Shown: positions 8,285-17,809 of the stretch, one piece after another
Numbering within the stretch: the stretch's first letter is position 1
How the letters are laid out: each line of letters opens with the position of its first letter
NCBI GenBank assembly: GCA_902624275.1
Contig: CACNWW010000001.1
Location: forward strand, 64,001 to 128,000
From: an uncultured Fidelibacterota bacterium
Lineage (GTDB): Bacteria > Fidelibacterota > Marinisomatia > Marinisomatales > Marinisomataceae
Direction of reading: 5' to 3'
DNA: 64,000 nt
Translations under genes and position numbers: made by a program
The notes under the pieces: model-generated
Databases searched by the model: none
Told to the model about the DNA's origin: nothing
The model's input: only the letters and a program-made list of their open reading frames with translations

Positions 8285-10230
8285 ATACAAATTCTATAAC
8301 TGAGTTCAAAAATTTAAATGATAATCAAAAAGATCAAGTAACAGTAAATGTTATTAAAGGATTAGTTATTGATGGAGTTAGAAATGCTAACTCTGGTCAT
8401 CCAGGGGGTCCTATGTCTTTGGCAGATTTTACTTATATCTTATATTCTGAATTTTTAACAATTGATCCTAAAAATCCTGATTGGGAAAATAGAGATCGTG
8501 TAGTTTTGTCTGTTGGACATACCTGTATGCTATTTTATTCAATTTTATTTTTATGTGGATACTTGAAGATTGATGACCTTAAAAAATTTAGACAATTAGG
8601 TAGTTTGACGCCTGGACATCCTGAAATAGAAACTCCTGGTATTGATGCAAGTACTGGCCCCCTTGGACAAGGGGTTGGGATGGGTATAGGTATGGCCCTA
8701 GCGGAAAAAGCAGATTCAAATACTTCTAAAAAAAGGTATACATATATCTTAGCTGGCGATGGAGACATACAGGAACCAATAGCCTTAGGAGCCAGTACTC
8801 TTGCAGGTCATTGGAAACTATCAAACCTGATTATGTTTTATGATAAGAATGATATTCAAATTGCAGGAAAAACCTCGAGAGTAGATTCAACTGATTATAA
8901 AAAATTATATGAGGCAATGGGTTGGCACGTACAAGAAATAGATGGGCACAATCATGATGAGATAAGATTCGCATTAAAGAATGCACAATCGATTGATAAA
9001 CCAAGTATTATCATTGGAAAAACTGTAATAGCTAAAGGAAGCTTTAGTCTTGAAAATAGTCCAAAATCTCACGGAGCTCCATTTAGTGAAGAAGAAATAA
9101 AACTTACAAAGGAAAAAATTGGACTACCTCAAGAGCAATTTTTCTGTAACGAAGAAATTATTAGTCATTTTCAAAGAAATTTTAAATCCCTCGATAATAA
9201 AGTACTTGATAGAGATAAAGAGTTTGGAATTAGAAGTACTAATCTTGAACACATGATTAAATCATTATCAGTTCCAGATTTTGGCAATGATGTAATGGCA
9301 ACTAGACAAGCATTTGGTATTACATTAGATGAATTTGCTGTAAAATTTCCACATATCATTGGGGGATCAGCAGATTTAGATGGTTCAAACTGTACAACAA
9401 ATTTTGCAAATAAATATGATGATTTTTCCGCATCCAATCCTAAGGGAAGGAATATAGCATTTGGAGTTAGAGAATTTCCTATGGGAGCTATAATGAATGG
9501 AATCGCTCTTTATGGAAAGCACTTTCCTTTTGGAGGAACATTTTTAGTTTTTAGTGACTATTTAAGATCAGCTATTAGGCTTTCTTCAATTCAGAAACTT
9601 CATGTAATGTATGAGTTTACTCATGATTCAATTTTTGTTGGCGAAGATGGCCCAACTCATCAACCAGTTGAACATATTATGTCTTTAAGAAATATTCCTA
9701 AACTCTTAGTGTTTAGACCTGCAGATGCTTTAGAAACGTTTTATTGTTTCAAATCAATTATGAAAAATGCTGAAAATCCAAGTGCAATTCTTCTTACGAG
9801 ACAAAAACTACCAAAACTCAATATTGATGAAAAAATCATAGAAAAAGGAGTTAATAAAGGTGCATATATTTTGAAAAAAGAAGATAATCCAGAAGCAGTT
9901 CTTTTTGCCACTGGTTCAGAAGTTCATTTAGCATTAGAAATATGTAAATCGATCAATAAAAAAATTCAGATTATAAACGTAGCTTGTTGGGAATTATTTG
10001 AAAAACAAAATGAAGAGTATATTTCTACTATAATGAATGAATCTTGTTCTAAGAGAATTTCTTTAGAAGCTGGTACAACTACAGGTTGGCAAAAATTTAC
10101 GGGTATCGATGGATTAAATATTGGAATAAATGAATTTGGTGCATCCGCACCTGGAAAAGATGTCGCTTCTCATTTAGGATTTGTAAAAGAAAAAATTATT
10201 TCAGCAATAGAGGATTATTTAAATGAGTAA
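8281..10230 (+). CDS. tkt: Transketolase
   Basis: Thiamine-diphosphate enzyme moving two-carbon units between sugar phosphates. Full length at 649 residues: GHPGGPMSLADF near residue 40, GDGDIQEP in the ThDP/Mg site near 160, SHGAPF near 262, and the Pyr-domain signature EDGPTHQPVEH near residue 460. It is joined to rpe by ATGA and overlaps rpiB by 8 bases, so the three enzymes connecting ribulose-5-P, xylulose-5-P and ribose-5-P are made from one message. Confidence 0.95.
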   Translation: MNTNSITEFKNLNDNQKDQVTVNVIKGLVIDGVRNANSGHPGGPMSLADFTYILYSEFLTIDPKNPDWENRDRVVLSVGHTCMLFYSILFLCGYLKIDDLKKFRQLGSLTPGHPEIETPGIDASTGPLGQGVGMGIGMALAEKADSNTSKKRYTYILAGDGDIQEPIALGASTLAGHWKLSNLIMFYDKNDIQIAGKTSRVDSTDYKKLYEAMGWHVQEIDGHNHDEIRFALKNAQSIDKPSIIIGKTVIAKGSFSLENSPKSHGAPFSEEEIKLTKEKIGLPQEQFFCNEEIISHFQRNFKSLDNKVLDRDKEFGIRSTNLEHMIKSLSVPDFGNDVMATRQAFGITLDEFAVKFPHIIGGSADLDGSNCTTNFANKYDDFSASNPKGRNIAFGVREFPMGAIMNGIALYGKHFPFGGTFLVFSDYLRSAIRLSSIQKLHVMYEFTHDSIFVGEDGPTHQPVEHIMSLRNIPKLLVFRPADALETFYCFKSIMKNAENPSAILLTRQKLPKLNIDEKIIEKGVNKGAYILKKEDNPEAVLFATGSEVHLALEICKSINKKIQIINVACWELFEKQNEEYISTIMNESCSKRISLEAGTTTGWQKFTGIDGLNIGINEFGASAPGKDVASHLGFVKEKIISAIEDYLNE

Positions 10231-10663
10231 GACCATTGTTCTTGCAACTGATCATGCCGGTTTTGAGCGGAAGGAGCATGTTAAAAATTTTCTTCAAAAT
10301 CAAGGTTATAATATTAAAGATTTTGGAGCATTTGAATATGATAGTTTAGATGACTATCCTGACTTCATAATACCTGCCGCAAAACATATTGCTGAACATA
10401 ATTTAATTGGTATAATTTTTGGTGGATCAGGTCAAGGAGAAGCAATGGCTGCAAATAGAATAAAAGGTATCAGAGCAGCTGTATTTTATAATGGTCCAAG
10501 TGAAATAGTTGAATTATCTCGTATCCATAATAATGCAAATATATTATCTATTGGAGCAAGATTTTTATCTAATCAAGAAGCTGAATCAATAATAGAACTT
10601 TGGCTATCTACAGATTTTGAAGAAGGAAGACACAAGAAAAGGATTAATAAATTAGACTCTTAG
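10223..10663 (+). CDS. rpiB: Ribose 5-phosphate isomerase B
   Basis: Interconverts ribose 5-phosphate and ribulose 5-phosphate. 146 residues with the RpiB/LacAB start ATDHAGFERK and the active-site loop IIFGGSGQGEAMAANR. The cysteine used as general base in E. coli RpiB is replaced by S69; E73 in the same loop corresponds to the glutamate base of the Mycobacterium tuberculosis type (GGSGNGE). This is therefore the actinobacterial-like subclass. Third gene of the pentose-phosphate operon; its 3' end overlaps the convergent ctaB by 12 bases. Confidence 0.9.
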   Translation: MSKTIVLATDHAGFERKEHVKNFLQNQGYNIKDFGAFEYDSLDDYPDFIIPAAKHIAEHNLIGIIFGGSGQGEAMAANRIKGIRAAVFYNGPSEIVELSRIHNNANILSIGARFLSNQEAESIIELWLSTDFEEGRHKKRINKLDS

Positions 10664-11503
10664 ATCTGCTGCAATAAGGAACAATAGTAGTGGAAAATAA
10701 TATATTGATATCTTAAAAATTAATCGTGCATTATCTACTGTTTGTTCAAGTATAAATGGCAAACATAGAAGCATATAAATATTACTTAATATATATGCAC
10801 CAACAAAATATACTCTCCCTGAAAATCCTAAAAAAAATGGTAGCGTAGAAATTGGAATTAAAATAAGTGCATGTAAAAAAATATGCATCACTGTTCTTTT
10901 GACACCATTTTCGACTACTGGCAACATTTGTAATCCTGCATTTCTATAATCATCTTTGTACATATAGGCAATTGAGTAAAAATGTGGATGCTGCCAAAAA
11001 AATAAGATTAAAAAAAGAGCAATCCCTCCCCATTCAATCGAATTTGTAGCTGCTGTCCAACCTCCAAGTGGCGGTATAGCCCCAGGTATGGCACCAACAG
11101 ATGTGTTTAGCCAAGATTTTCTTTTCAAAGGAGTGTATAAAAATAAATATAAAATAATTGTTAACATTGATAGCATACATGTAAGAACATTTACTTTTAA
11201 ATAAAGAATTAATAGTCCTAAAATAATAAAAGAAATACCTAAGAATTTTGCAAAATTCAATGAAATTTTTTCCGTTGGAAGTACTCTATTTTTTGTTCTA
11301 TTCATTAACTTATCTGATTCGGACTCAATTACATTATTCATTACAGATGAGCCTGTGGAAGAAAGCAATGTTCCAACTACTGTAAATAAAAGTAGTACAA
11401 TATCAATTTTACCTTGAGAACCAAGATAAAATCCTATAATTGTTGTTGTAAGCACAAGAAAACCAATTCTAACCTTGGTAAGCTCGATAAAATTCTTAAA
11501 CAT
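10652..11503 (-). CDS. ctaB: Protoheme IX farnesyltransferase (heme O synthase)
   Basis: UbiA-family membrane prenyltransferase that farnesylates heme B to heme O for the aa3-type oxidase. 283 residues with 7-9 hydrophobic segments. The first acidic motif reads NNVIESESDKLMNRTKNR (residues 56-73): two of the usual aspartates of DRDID are glutamates (E60, E62) while D64 is kept. The second motif is KDDYRNAGLQMLP. Last gene of the 15-gene respiratory operon, directly after a Sco protein and ctaA. Confidence 0.9.
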   Translation of the reverse strand: MFKNFIELTKVRIGFLVLTTTIIGFYLGSQGKIDIVLLLFTVVGTLLSSTGSSVMNNVIESESDKLMNRTKNRVLPTEKISLNFAKFLGISFIILGLLILYLKVNVLTCMLSMLTIILYLFLYTPLKRKSWLNTSVGAIPGAIPPLGGWTAATNSIEWGGIALFLILFFWQHPHFYSIAYMYKDDYRNAGLQMLPVVENGVKRTVMHIFLHALILIPISTLPFFLGFSGRVYFVGAYILSNIYMLLCLPFILEQTVDNARLIFKISIYYFPLLLFLIAADLRV

Positions 11504-11504
11504 A

Positions 11505-12098
11505 CTATCCTTGATTTAGTAAGGTTACAATATCGCTTTGCAATTCGAAAATATTAGATTCAATAGTGCCTTCATAATATTTTCTGATGTTTAATTCTTT
11601 ATCAACTAACACCAAACGCGTTGAGTGACCTGCAGGTAATAGTGCTGCTGAAAGGAAAAATCCTTTTTCTGATAACTCAATTATATCAAGTATATCCCCT
11701 CTCAAGAAAAACCAATTGTTATTGTTGCTATAACTAGAGGAATACTCATTGAGGATATCTAATGTATCATAATCTGGATCTGTTGTTATGGATAAGAATT
11801 GAATATCATTAGAAGAAGCAAATCTTTCTTGAAGGATAGACATGTTTTCAGACATTATAGGACATGCACCTTCGCATTGAGTAAAAATGAAACTCACGAT
11901 TGATATTTTATCATCTAACTGATTTTCGGTTATAACTGAACCATCAAAATTTGTTAATGAAAACGATGGGACTTGTCCAATTATACCAATATTATCGATT
12001 CTGGATTTAGTAGCTTTATCAATGACAAAGAACCCAAAAGATCCAAGCATAAAAATGAATAGAAATGCTAAAACAAGTTTTTTATTAAGACTGCTCAT
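11505..12098 (-). CDS. SCO1/SenC/PrrC family copper chaperone
   Basis: Membrane-anchored thioredoxin-fold protein that delivers or reduces copper for the CuA site of cytochrome oxidase. 197 residues: N-terminal anchor helix (about 8-26), C75-x3-C79 in TQCEGACP and the copper-ligand H158 in PAGHSTRLVLVD. It lies between ctaA and ctaB and overlaps ctaA by 14 bases. A second, longer Sco-like protein is encoded at 16700-17524; they probably divide the work of CuA loading. Confidence 0.9.
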   Translation of the reverse strand: MSSLNKKLVLAFLFIFMLGSFGFFVIDKATKSRIDNIGIIGQVPSFSLTNFDGSVITENQLDDKISIVSFIFTQCEGACPIMSENMSILQERFASSNDIQFLSITTDPDYDTLDILNEYSSSYSNNNNWFFLRGDILDIIELSEKGFFLSAALLPAGHSTRLVLVDKELNIRKYYEGTIESNIFELQSDIVTLLNQG

Positions 12099-13008
12099 AT
12101 TGCAAAGTATTATACAATATAATTATTATTCCTACAAGCCAAGATGAACCCCAAGTATGAAAAAGTCTTGTTAATTGCGGAAGCTCAAAAAAAATCATTA
12201 ATTCTCCTAAAAAGATTTGAAATAATATCATACCAAAAATAAAATATACTAGCTGCTTTGAAAGGCCCAAAAAATCATTTTTAAATAAATAACATAAATA
12301 AATGCTTAAAAATAGGAGTGAAAATCCAAGTACTGAATGCAAATACTTATAAGAATTTAAAGCATTCAAGAGTTCTCCTTTTGAATAAAGTGGATTATCT
12401 ATCGCAATTAATTCAATATTAGTTCTTATTCCTGTTCCAAGAAGAATTTCAATAACTATAAGCCCCCAAAGAGCAATTAGGGAAGTTGATATCTTCTTTG
12501 ATAATAAAATATTTGAGAGTTTACTGGAATAAATAAGCTTAAAGGACTCAATAGTTCCGTAGCTTAATACAGATACTAAGAATAAAGCCAATATCATATG
12601 TAAACTAACTATAAAAGGATTTAATACTGATGATACTACAATTGCCCCCAGCCCTCCATTAGCTCCAACAAGAAATAATGACCATAACGCAGAATATAAA
12701 ATTTTAGAATTATTTCTAAAGTAAATTAATGCGATGACTGTCATTATAATAATTGAAAAACCAACAATGATACCCAACATTCGATTACCATATTCAATCC
12801 ATGCAAGCACAATATTAAAGGCAGTAGGATCTATATGAGAAGGAATTTGTTCTATACTAGTTGGGGGTACCCATCTTCCAAAACACTTAGGCCAATCTGG
12901 GCAACCTAAGCCAGAACCAGATACGCGAACAAGCCCTCCAACAAATATTAAAAGATAAGATAGGATAGTTGAGATTAGTGCAGATCTAAAAAAAAGCTTA
13001 TTAGCCAT
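12085..13008 (-). CDS. ctaA: Heme A synthase
   Basis: Oxidises the methyl group of heme O to give heme A. 307 residues, about 8 membrane helices in two repeats. The signature VRVSGSGLGCPDWPKCFG (residues 28-44) contains the extracellular cysteine pair C36 and C42. Conserved histidines lie in ARTF-like helices (for example SLHMIL near 137, KYLHSVLG near 220, TRLFHTWGS near 285). The neighbour order coxD-ctaA-sco-ctaB gives the oxidase and its heme A pathway in one transcript. Confidence 0.92.
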   Translation of the reverse strand: MANKLFFRSALISTILSYLLIFVGGLVRVSGSGLGCPDWPKCFGRWVPPTSIEQIPSHIDPTAFNIVLAWIEYGNRMLGIIVGFSIIIMTVIALIYFRNNSKILYSALWSLFLVGANGGLGAIVVSSVLNPFIVSLHMILALFLVSVLSYGTIESFKLIYSSKLSNILLSKKISTSLIALWGLIVIEILLGTGIRTNIELIAIDNPLYSKGELLNALNSYKYLHSVLGFSLLFLSIYLCYLFKNDFLGLSKQLVYFIFGMILFQIFLGELMIFFELPQLTRLFHTWGSSWLVGIIIILYNTLQYEQS

Positions 13009-13428
13009 TTAGTGATGATCCTTATCCTCGTGATGTTCATCAGAATGTTCATCGACTGGGTGGCCGTGTGTATCTGTCAGAGGTAAAGTATCATAAAAAG
13101 CTGCTCTTTTGTTTATTGGGTCTTTTACCTCAGGATTTAAGCCAAGATCACCTCTGAACTCGGTATCCAACATGGTGATTGTAACAAAGATTCCAAAAAA
13201 CATTAAAGACATTAAAAACATAGTAAGATTTTTTTTGTCATCCCATAACAAGTGCATAAAAAAGAAAGCTACTAAACTTGCTTTTACGGTTGCAACAAAC
13301 ATAGCAAGAACTATATTGAATGATCCTAAATCAATGTATGAAACCCAAACAGTTACTCCAGATAAAAACAATAATGATGCAGCAATAATTAGATAAGTTC
13401 TTAGTGGTGTTATATGATGTTCTGACAT
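13009..13428 (-). CDS. coxD: Cytochrome c oxidase subunit IV, CtaF/CoxD type
   Basis: Small subunit of the caa3-type oxidase, 139 residues with three membrane helices (about 8-28, 38-60, 68-88). The N-terminus MSEHHITPLRTYLIIA is typical of the prokaryotic subunit IV family, so I start at 13428; a longer frame to 13473 would overlap coxC by 40 bases. The C-terminal tail after residue 115 is very rich in His, Asp and Glu, which could bind metal ions or simply be a charged soluble tail. Confidence 0.85.
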   Translation of the reverse strand: MSEHHITPLRTYLIIAASLLFLSGVTVWVSYIDLGSFNIVLAMFVATVKASLVAFFFMHLLWDDKKNLTMFLMSLMFFGIFVTITMLDTEFRGDLGLNPEVKDPINKRAAFYDTLPLTDTHGHPVDEHSDEHHEDKDHH

Positions 13429-13433
13429 TTTGT

Positions 13434-14093
13434 TTATCCAATCAAATAAAAAAGTGGGAATAAGTAAATCCAAATTAAATCAACTAAATGCCAAAATATT
13501 CCGATCATTTCCATTGGCGTATAGTATTCTGAAGTCAAATTACCCTTCTGAGTACTGTAGACTAACCATGCAATCAAACCCATTCCAATTGCAACGTGTA
13601 AACCATGCAAACCAGTCATAATAAAATAAATGCTGAAGAAGATATGAGGATTATTTAAATGCACTGCATCAGGACCCATATAAGAGTAAAATTCTCCAGG
13701 TAACTGACCTACTTCAAATTTATGAGAATATTCTAAAAATTTAATTCCTAAGAAAACGAGTGCAAAAATAAAAGTTGCTAATAACATAAATACCGAAAGC
13801 TTTTTATTATTTTTCTGAATGGCCCATATTGCTAAAGCCATAGTCAAAGAACTTGTAATCAACACAATAGTGTTCATTAGTCCCTTATTTACATCTAATA
13901 ATTTATGTGCATCAACAAACATATCAGGGTACCAAGACCTGTAAACAATGTATGCTACAAATAAACCAGCAAATGTTAAAACTTCAGTCAAAATAAATGC
14001 CCACATAGCAAATTTTGACGTTTCATATTGTTGATTTACATCATGAAAATAATGTTTTAAATGGCTTGGAGCGTCTGGATTATGGTGTGCCAT
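13434..14093 (-). CDS. coxC: Cytochrome c oxidase subunit III
   Basis: Membrane subunit stabilising the oxidase core. 219 residues with five or more helices and family motifs KFAMWAFILTEVLTFAGLF near the N-terminus, SSLTMALAIWAI and GLHGLHVAIGM near residue 160, ending IFWHLVDLIWIYLFPLFYL. Its start overlaps the coxA stop by one base (TAATG). Confidence 0.94.
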   Translation of the reverse strand: MAHHNPDAPSHLKHYFHDVNQQYETSKFAMWAFILTEVLTFAGLFVAYIVYRSWYPDMFVDAHKLLDVNKGLMNTIVLITSSLTMALAIWAIQKNNKKLSVFMLLATFIFALVFLGIKFLEYSHKFEVGQLPGEFYSYMGPDAVHLNNPHIFFSIYFIMTGLHGLHVAIGMGLIAWLVYSTQKGNLTSEYYTPMEMIGIFWHLVDLIWIYLFPLFYLIG

Positions 14094-15715
14094 TATTTTT
14101 TATATGTCTTCTGAACAATTACCTTATCATAATCATATGGTCCATGCTGCAATACTGGTTCTTCTTCAAAATTATGAGGATGAGGCGGAGAAGATGTATG
14201 AGTCCATTCTAATGTCATTCCTCCCCAAGGGTTTGACCCAGGATCAACTTTATTCTTTTTCATAAATGACCAAAATAAATTCATCACAGCTATAAAAATA
14301 GAAATACCTAATATACCTGACCAGAATGTTGAATAACTATGCAACTCTACAAATTGCTCATCATAAGTAGCATACCTTCGTGGCATACCTCTCAACCCAA
14401 GTAAAAACTGAGGAAAGAATGTTCCATTAAAACCTATAAATACACCTAAAGCAGCAATATTTGCTATAGTTTGATTATACATTACACCAAAAGATTTTGG
14501 CCACCAATGATGTAGACCACCTAAAAATGCAACAATAGTTCCTCCTTGCATTACGTAATGAAAGTGAGCTACAACAAAATAAGTATCATGTAAATGAATA
14601 TCGAGAGCAACGGCACCTAAGAAAATCCCAGTCAACCCACCTATCGTAAACAGAAATAAAAATGCCAAAGCATAGAGCATTGGGGGAGTAAATGACACCT
14701 GTCCTTTATACATTGTTAAAATCCAGCTAAATATTTTAACTCCAGTTGGTATTCCTACAAAATATGTTATAAATGAAAAAACAATCTGTGAAAAAACTGA
14801 CTGACCAGAAGTAAACATATGGTGACCCCAAACTAAGAATCCAATGAATGCAATTGATAAAGTAGAATAAGCAATAAACTTATAGCCCCAAATCTTCTTT
14901 CTAGAATGAACAGGGATTATCTCACTTATAATTCCAAATGCAGGTAGAATCATAATATATACTGCTGGGTGAGAATAAAACCAAAAGAAGTGTTGATATA
15001 AAACAGGATCACCACCTAAAGCTGGATCAAAAATACCTATACCTAAAAATCTTTCTAACATCAATAAAACCATAGTAATGGCAAGGACTGGAGTAGCAGT
15101 AATTTGAACTAAAGAGGTACCATAAAGAGCCCAAACGAATAAAGGTAATTTATACCAAGTTAGCCCTGGAATTCTCATTTTATGAACTGTAGCGATAAAA
15201 TTAAGACCAGTTAATATTGATGAAAATCCAATAATAAAAATACCTAATGTCATTGGAACAACATTTGATGAACTTTGAGTTGAGTATGGAGTATAAAAAG
15301 TCCATCCAGTATCAACCCCACCATTAACAATAGTATATAGAGCAAACAATGCTCCAAAAGAATATATATAAAAACTTGCCAGATTTAATCTTGGAAATGC
15401 TACGTCTTTAGCTCCAACCATCAAAGGAAGTAAGATATTTCCTAATGCACCAGGAATGGCAGGAATAATAAATAGGAATATCATAATAGCTCCATGTAAT
15501 GTATAAGCATTATTATATATTTCATTTGAAATAATATCATTTCCTGGAGCTGCTAATTCGAACCTCATTACTAATGCTAATAATCCGCCCATAAAGAAAA
15601 ATAAAATACCACTTACTAAATACATTAAACCAATTCTTTTATGGTCAACTGTCAATAACCATGACATTATTCCTCTTGGATGATTTAAGTAATTTTGTTT
15701 TGTGTTTTTGATCAT
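14093..15715 (-). CDS. coxA: Cytochrome c oxidase subunit I, A2-type caa3
   Basis: Catalytic heme-copper subunit, 540 residues, about 12 helices. Heme a ligands H74 and H386, heme a3 ligand H384 ([10 protein letters not shown]), CuB ligands H249, H298 and H299, and cross-linked Y253 can all be placed. The motif around CuB is YSHPAVY (247-253) rather than GHPEVY: the proton-channel glutamate is absent and YSHP is present, the hallmark of A2-type oxidases such as Rhodothermus marinus caa3. GAGGAATTT precedes the ATG. Confidence 0.95.
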   Translation of the reverse strand: MIKNTKQNYLNHPRGIMSWLLTVDHKRIGLMYLVSGILFFFMGGLLALVMRFELAAPGNDIISNEIYNNAYTLHGAIMIFLFIIPAIPGALGNILLPLMVGAKDVAFPRLNLASFYIYSFGALFALYTIVNGGVDTGWTFYTPYSTQSSSNVVPMTLGIFIIGFSSILTGLNFIATVHKMRIPGLTWYKLPLFVWALYGTSLVQITATPVLAITMVLLMLERFLGIGIFDPALGGDPVLYQHFFWFYSHPAVYIMILPAFGIISEIIPVHSRKKIWGYKFIAYSTLSIAFIGFLVWGHHMFTSGQSVFSQIVFSFITYFVGIPTGVKIFSWILTMYKGQVSFTPPMLYALAFLFLFTIGGLTGIFLGAVALDIHLHDTYFVVAHFHYVMQGGTIVAFLGGLHHWWPKSFGVMYNQTIANIAALGVFIGFNGTFFPQFLLGLRGMPRRYATYDEQFVELHSYSTFWSGILGISIFIAVMNLFWSFMKKNKVDPGSNPWGGMTLEWTHTSSPPHPHNFEEEPVLQHGPYDYDKVIVQKTYKK

Positions 15716-15735
15716 AAATTCCTCTTAATTTACAA

Positions 15736-16710
15736 TTAAATTTGAGAATCTCCGTCCAATGATTTTATGTAAGTAATTAAAGCATCAAGTTCACGGTCAT
15801 TTAGAAGTCCTTGATATGTTGGCATAACTCCTTGGTAGCCAGCTACAATCTGTGTTTGTGGTTCAAGTATAGAATTTCGAACATAATTATCATCAATAAT
15901 TGAAGAAGTACCATCATCAAAAACTCTCTCTTGTTCATACATTTGACTAGTTTGTAAAAAAGAAGGTCCAACTAGTGCAGAACCATCTTCTGTATGACAA
16001 GTATTACATGCTTTTTGAGTATATAATTTTGCCCCAAGTTCATCAAGTGGGATACTGTCATCATCTGCCCCCAACTCTAAAGCCCATTCTTCATATTGTG
16101 CTGGTCTCATAACAATGACCTTTGCCCCCATTTGAGAGTGTCCTGTACCACAATATTCTGTACAAAAAATGTCATATACACCCTCTTTAGTTGCATCAAA
16201 CCACATAACATTATATCTATTTGGTAAGCAATCCATTTTACTCCTCATGACTGGGATAAAAAAGCTATGTAGAACATCCTTTGAAGATAATACTAATTTT
16301 ACTGGAGTATTTGATGGAACTACTAATTCATTCAAAGTTTGACCACCATCTGGATAATCGAAAGTCCAAAACCAGCTTACTCCTGTTACTTTAATTTCAA
16401 TTGCGTCATCTGGAACAATAACCATTTTTAAGTAAGCTCTTATTCCCCAAACAAAAGTAATCGATACTAAAATCAAGGGGATAATAAAAAATAAAGATTC
16501 AAGCAAATTACTATGAGCTTTACTGCTTGTAAGTTTTAATTCTTCACCTTTTCTATGACGGTATTTAATAGATAAATATAACATACCAAAAACAACTATA
16601 AAAAAGAGTGCAACTGATGAATAGAAAATGAAAAAATATAAGCTATCAATCTCACTCGCAAAAGTTGATACCTGCTTAGGGAAGAAAAATTCTGTCAATC
16701 TATCTAACAT
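15736..16710 (-). CDS. coxB: Cytochrome c oxidase subunit II with fused cytochrome c (caa3)
   Basis: Electron-entry subunit, 324 residues. Two N-terminal helices (about 24-48 and 68-92) anchor a periplasmic cupredoxin domain with a complete CuA site (H148, C183, E185, C187, H191, M194). A C-terminal cytochrome c domain carries C235-N-T-C-H239 and the axial ligand M296 in GVMPTY. The fusion defines a caa3 oxidase, which can accept electrons directly from the cytochrome domain of alternative complex III (ActE). It overlaps the upstream Sco gene by 11 bases. Confidence 0.95.
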   Translation of the reverse strand: MLDRLTEFFFPKQVSTFASEIDSLYFFIFYSSVALFFIVVFGMLYLSIKYRHRKGEELKLTSSKAHSNLLESLFFIIPLILVSITFVWGIRAYLKMVIVPDDAIEIKVTGVSWFWTFDYPDGGQTLNELVVPSNTPVKLVLSSKDVLHSFFIPVMRSKMDCLPNRYNVMWFDATKEGVYDIFCTEYCGTGHSQMGAKVIVMRPAQYEEWALELGADDDSIPLDELGAKLYTQKACNTCHTEDGSALVGPSFLQTSQMYEQERVFDDGTSSIIDDNYVRNSILEPQTQIVAGYQGVMPTYQGLLNDRELDALITYIKSLDGDSQI

Positions 16711-17524
16711 TCAAACTGTCCTTATCAAATAAGTTCTTATCTTTTTTCCAGTAACCTGCTAGCATTATACATAGAAAAATGATAGTAAATATACCTCCTA
16801 ATCGCATAACATTGGTAGCAAAAATTGTATAGGTATTTTTATATGGATCATAATGATAACAATACAAAATAATTTTATCTAAAGTGCTCCCAATTTTACC
16901 TTCAGATGCCTCTAAAATTCCCAATTTTAAATCTTTACTAGGATATTCAATTCCATATAAATATCGGGATATTTTTCCTACTGAACTAAGTAATGTTATA
17001 GCAGCTGGGTGCATGTACTCGTCTCTCTGCTTGTCGTAGTAATATATGTATCCAATACTATCCGCAACTTTTTTAATGCTTTCTTGATTACCGGTTAAAA
17101 AATGCCAATCATTTTTCATATTCTCTAAGCCAAATCCCTTTATATAATTTTTCTTCTTTTGATTGACAAATATAGTTTTTTCATTCGGATTGATATCTAT
17201 TGTTATGACTTGAAAATCATCACCAGCATTCAGAGATAGGTTTTTTAAAGATTCAGCTAAACCATTTAAAACTAAAGTACATAACATTGGACATTCAAAA
17301 TAATTTAATGTTAAAACTGTTGGAATCTCCTTTTTAAAAAATGATCCTAACTCGACTTCATTACCATTTTCATCAATGAAAACTGTATCTAATGGTATGT
17401 AAGAACCAAGATTTTCGATAACATCTATTTTTTGTTCACTAGGAAAATCTTTTTTTAAAGTTTGGGCATGCAAAAAACAGAAAGAAAAAATAAAAATAAA
17501 AAAAACAGTTCTATTTCTTTTCAT
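16700..17524 (-). CDS. SCO-like protein with C-terminal membrane anchor
   Basis: Thioredoxin-fold copper/thiol protein, 274 residues. Sec signal peptide (1-20, cut after HA), C78-P-M-L-C82 redox/copper motif, copper-ligand H172 in YMHPAAITLL, and a C-terminal helix near residues 237-258 that would tether it to the membrane. This long SCO form is common beside alternative complex III genes. Its position before coxB suits a role in assembling the CuA site. Overlaps the 98-residue gene upstream by 14 bases. Confidence 0.85.
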   Translation of the reverse strand: MKRNRTVFFIFIFSFCFLHAQTLKKDFPSEQKIDVIENLGSYIPLDTVFIDENGNEVELGSFFKKEIPTVLTLNYFECPMLCTLVLNGLAESLKNLSLNAGDDFQVITIDINPNEKTIFVNQKKKNYIKGFGLENMKNDWHFLTGNQESIKKVADSIGYIYYYDKQRDEYMHPAAITLLSSVGKISRYLYGIEYPSKDLKLGILEASEGKIGSTLDKIILYCYHYDPYKNTYTIFATNVMRLGGIFTIIFLCIMLAGYWKKDKNLFDKDSLNVR

Positions 17525-17807
17525 TCAGTAAAATTTCCTTAGATTTTTCAATAGGAATTTGATAGGTGCCATCTTCACCTTCTTTGAGTTTATAACTATT
17601 AAGATTGTCTTGCTCAAACTTTCTTAACTCCTCTAACTTTGCAGAACGTTTACTTAGTTTAAATTCATAAGTAGCGCTATCGAGCACTCTAACATAATAT
17701 TCGTAAAGCATGTAAATAGTCCCAAGTACAGTAACAATAAATATTAATCCTCCAATTAAAACTGGTTTAACTGGTATGTCTCTTTTTTCGTATCCTGAAT
17801 TATCCAT
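17511..17807 (-). CDS. Small membrane protein in the ACIII-caa3 operon, 98 aa
   Basis: I do not recognise a named family. One membrane helix (about residues 16-36) is followed by a basic and acidic coiled-coil-like periplasmic segment (SATYEFKLSKRSAKLEELRK) and a KEGEDGTYQIPIEKSKEIL end. The C-terminal wording 'YQIPI..AKE.L' is typical of short proteins that sit after actF in other ACIII operons, so it may be an accessory subunit or assembly factor of the ACIII-caa3 supercomplex. That role is inference from position. Confidence 0.75.
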   Translation of the reverse strand: MDNSGYEKRDIPVKPVLIGGLIFIVTVLGTIYMLYEYYVRVLDSATYEFKLSKRSAKLEELRKFEQDNLNSYKLKEGEDGTYQIPIEKSKEILLNEKK

Positions 17808-17809
17808 AA

